A DNA stretch of 64,000 nucleotides, taken from NCBI GenBank assembly GCA_964493695.1, contig CAZBPG010000005.1, forward strand, positions 26,500 through 90,499, written 5' to 3'. The notes beneath the pieces were generated by a model. It worked only from the letters and a program-made list of their open reading frames with translations. It was not told the origin of the DNA and ran no database searches. Source of the DNA: Bog-950 sp964493695. Its GTDB lineage: Bacteria > Bacteroidota > Bacteroidia > Chitinophagales > LD1. Shown piece by piece: positions 63,948-64,000 of this stretch. Positions within the stretch are counted from its first letter, which is position 1. Every line of letters starts with the position of its first letter. The position numbers and the translations under genes are program-made.

Positions 63948-64000
63948 ATCGAGTAGCCCGCCCCGCCAGTTGTAACTGACGGGGAGAGGCTCTCACACCA
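63948..64000 (-). mobile_element. 3' end of a group II intron (domain VI), continuing past the right edge
   Basis: Read on the minus strand: GGTGTGAGAGCC, then a stem CCCCGTCAGTT-AC-AACTGGCGGGG (63961-63984, one mismatch), then GGCTACTCGAT ending at 63948. The base of the structure pairs GAG-AGCC with GGCT-A-CTC, leaving one bulged A seven nucleotides from the 3' end: the domain VI branch-point geometry. The flanking words TGTGAGAG and CTACTCGAT are familiar from group II intron ends. Domain V and any maturase lie outside the window. Confidence 0.65.

Overview
The window is from a member of the Bacteroidota, most likely the Chitinophagales/Sphingobacteriales side. The evidence is a CarboxypepD-reg TonB-dependent receptor, secreted proteins with type IX secretion (T9SS) sorting domains of both type A and type B, SprB repeats, a PorP/SprF-family protein and Bacteroidota-type promoter boxes (TAnnTTTG). 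A run of exactly 100 N at 62523-62622 marks a scaffold gap inside a repeat array, so this is a draft or metagenome assembly.

Layout. Positions 1-22.2 kb are core-like genome: a truncated secreted protein, a TonB receptor, a T9SS-secreted lipase-like hydrolase, a small HTH protein, a 42-bp tandem array, a metallo-beta-lactamase (MBL) fold hydrolase carrying an in-frame palindromic insert, a DUF4258/YgiT toxin-antitoxin-like pair, a giant beta-propeller/outer-membrane protein, a PhoD-like phosphatase, aspS, a 1.7-kilo-residue SprB-repeat adhesin and its PorP/SprF partner. A strong symmetric terminator at 22232-22273 closes this part. It is visibly GC-richer than what follows and saturated with the hexamer ACCGGT.

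Positions 22.3-61.9 kb form one surface-polysaccharide locus of about 38 genes, AT-rich and nearly free of ACCGGT. It holds a Wzm/Wzt ABC exporter, a Wzx-type flippase with a frameshift, about 17 glycosyltransferases (GT2, GT4, a DPM1-like GT2 plus GT-C pair), two sugar aminotransferases, a sugar N-formyltransferase, three methyltransferases, two NodB-type deacetylases, and GNAT, FemAB and left-handed beta-helix acyltransferases. It also holds a UDP-GlcNAc 2-epimerase, a WbpB/WlbA-like dehydrogenase, an AsnB-type amidotransferase and an unusual fusion of a class-II glutaminase with a WbpG-type sugar amidotransferase. Together these suggest a glycan containing an N-formylated 4-amino-4,6-dideoxyhexose and an amidated 2,3-diamino-uronic acid. 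The nucleotide-sugar genes that start those pathways (RmlA/B, a UDP-sugar 6-dehydrogenase) and a lipid-linked initiating transferase are not in the window.

Positions 61.9-64 kb are accessory: an XRE-like gene, a second 42-bp tandem array broken by the gap, an unrecognised 313-residue protein, a terminator, a 41-residue membrane peptide, and at the right edge what reads as domain VI and the 3' end of a group II intron on the minus strand.

Most unusual items: two unrelated-sequence arrays that share an exact 42-bp period and a GTAC core; the glutaminase-WbpG fusion; the PhoD-like enzyme lacking the expected metal-site cysteine; two homopolymer frameshifts 0.7 kb apart; and heptanucleotide repeats inside two exported-protein genes.
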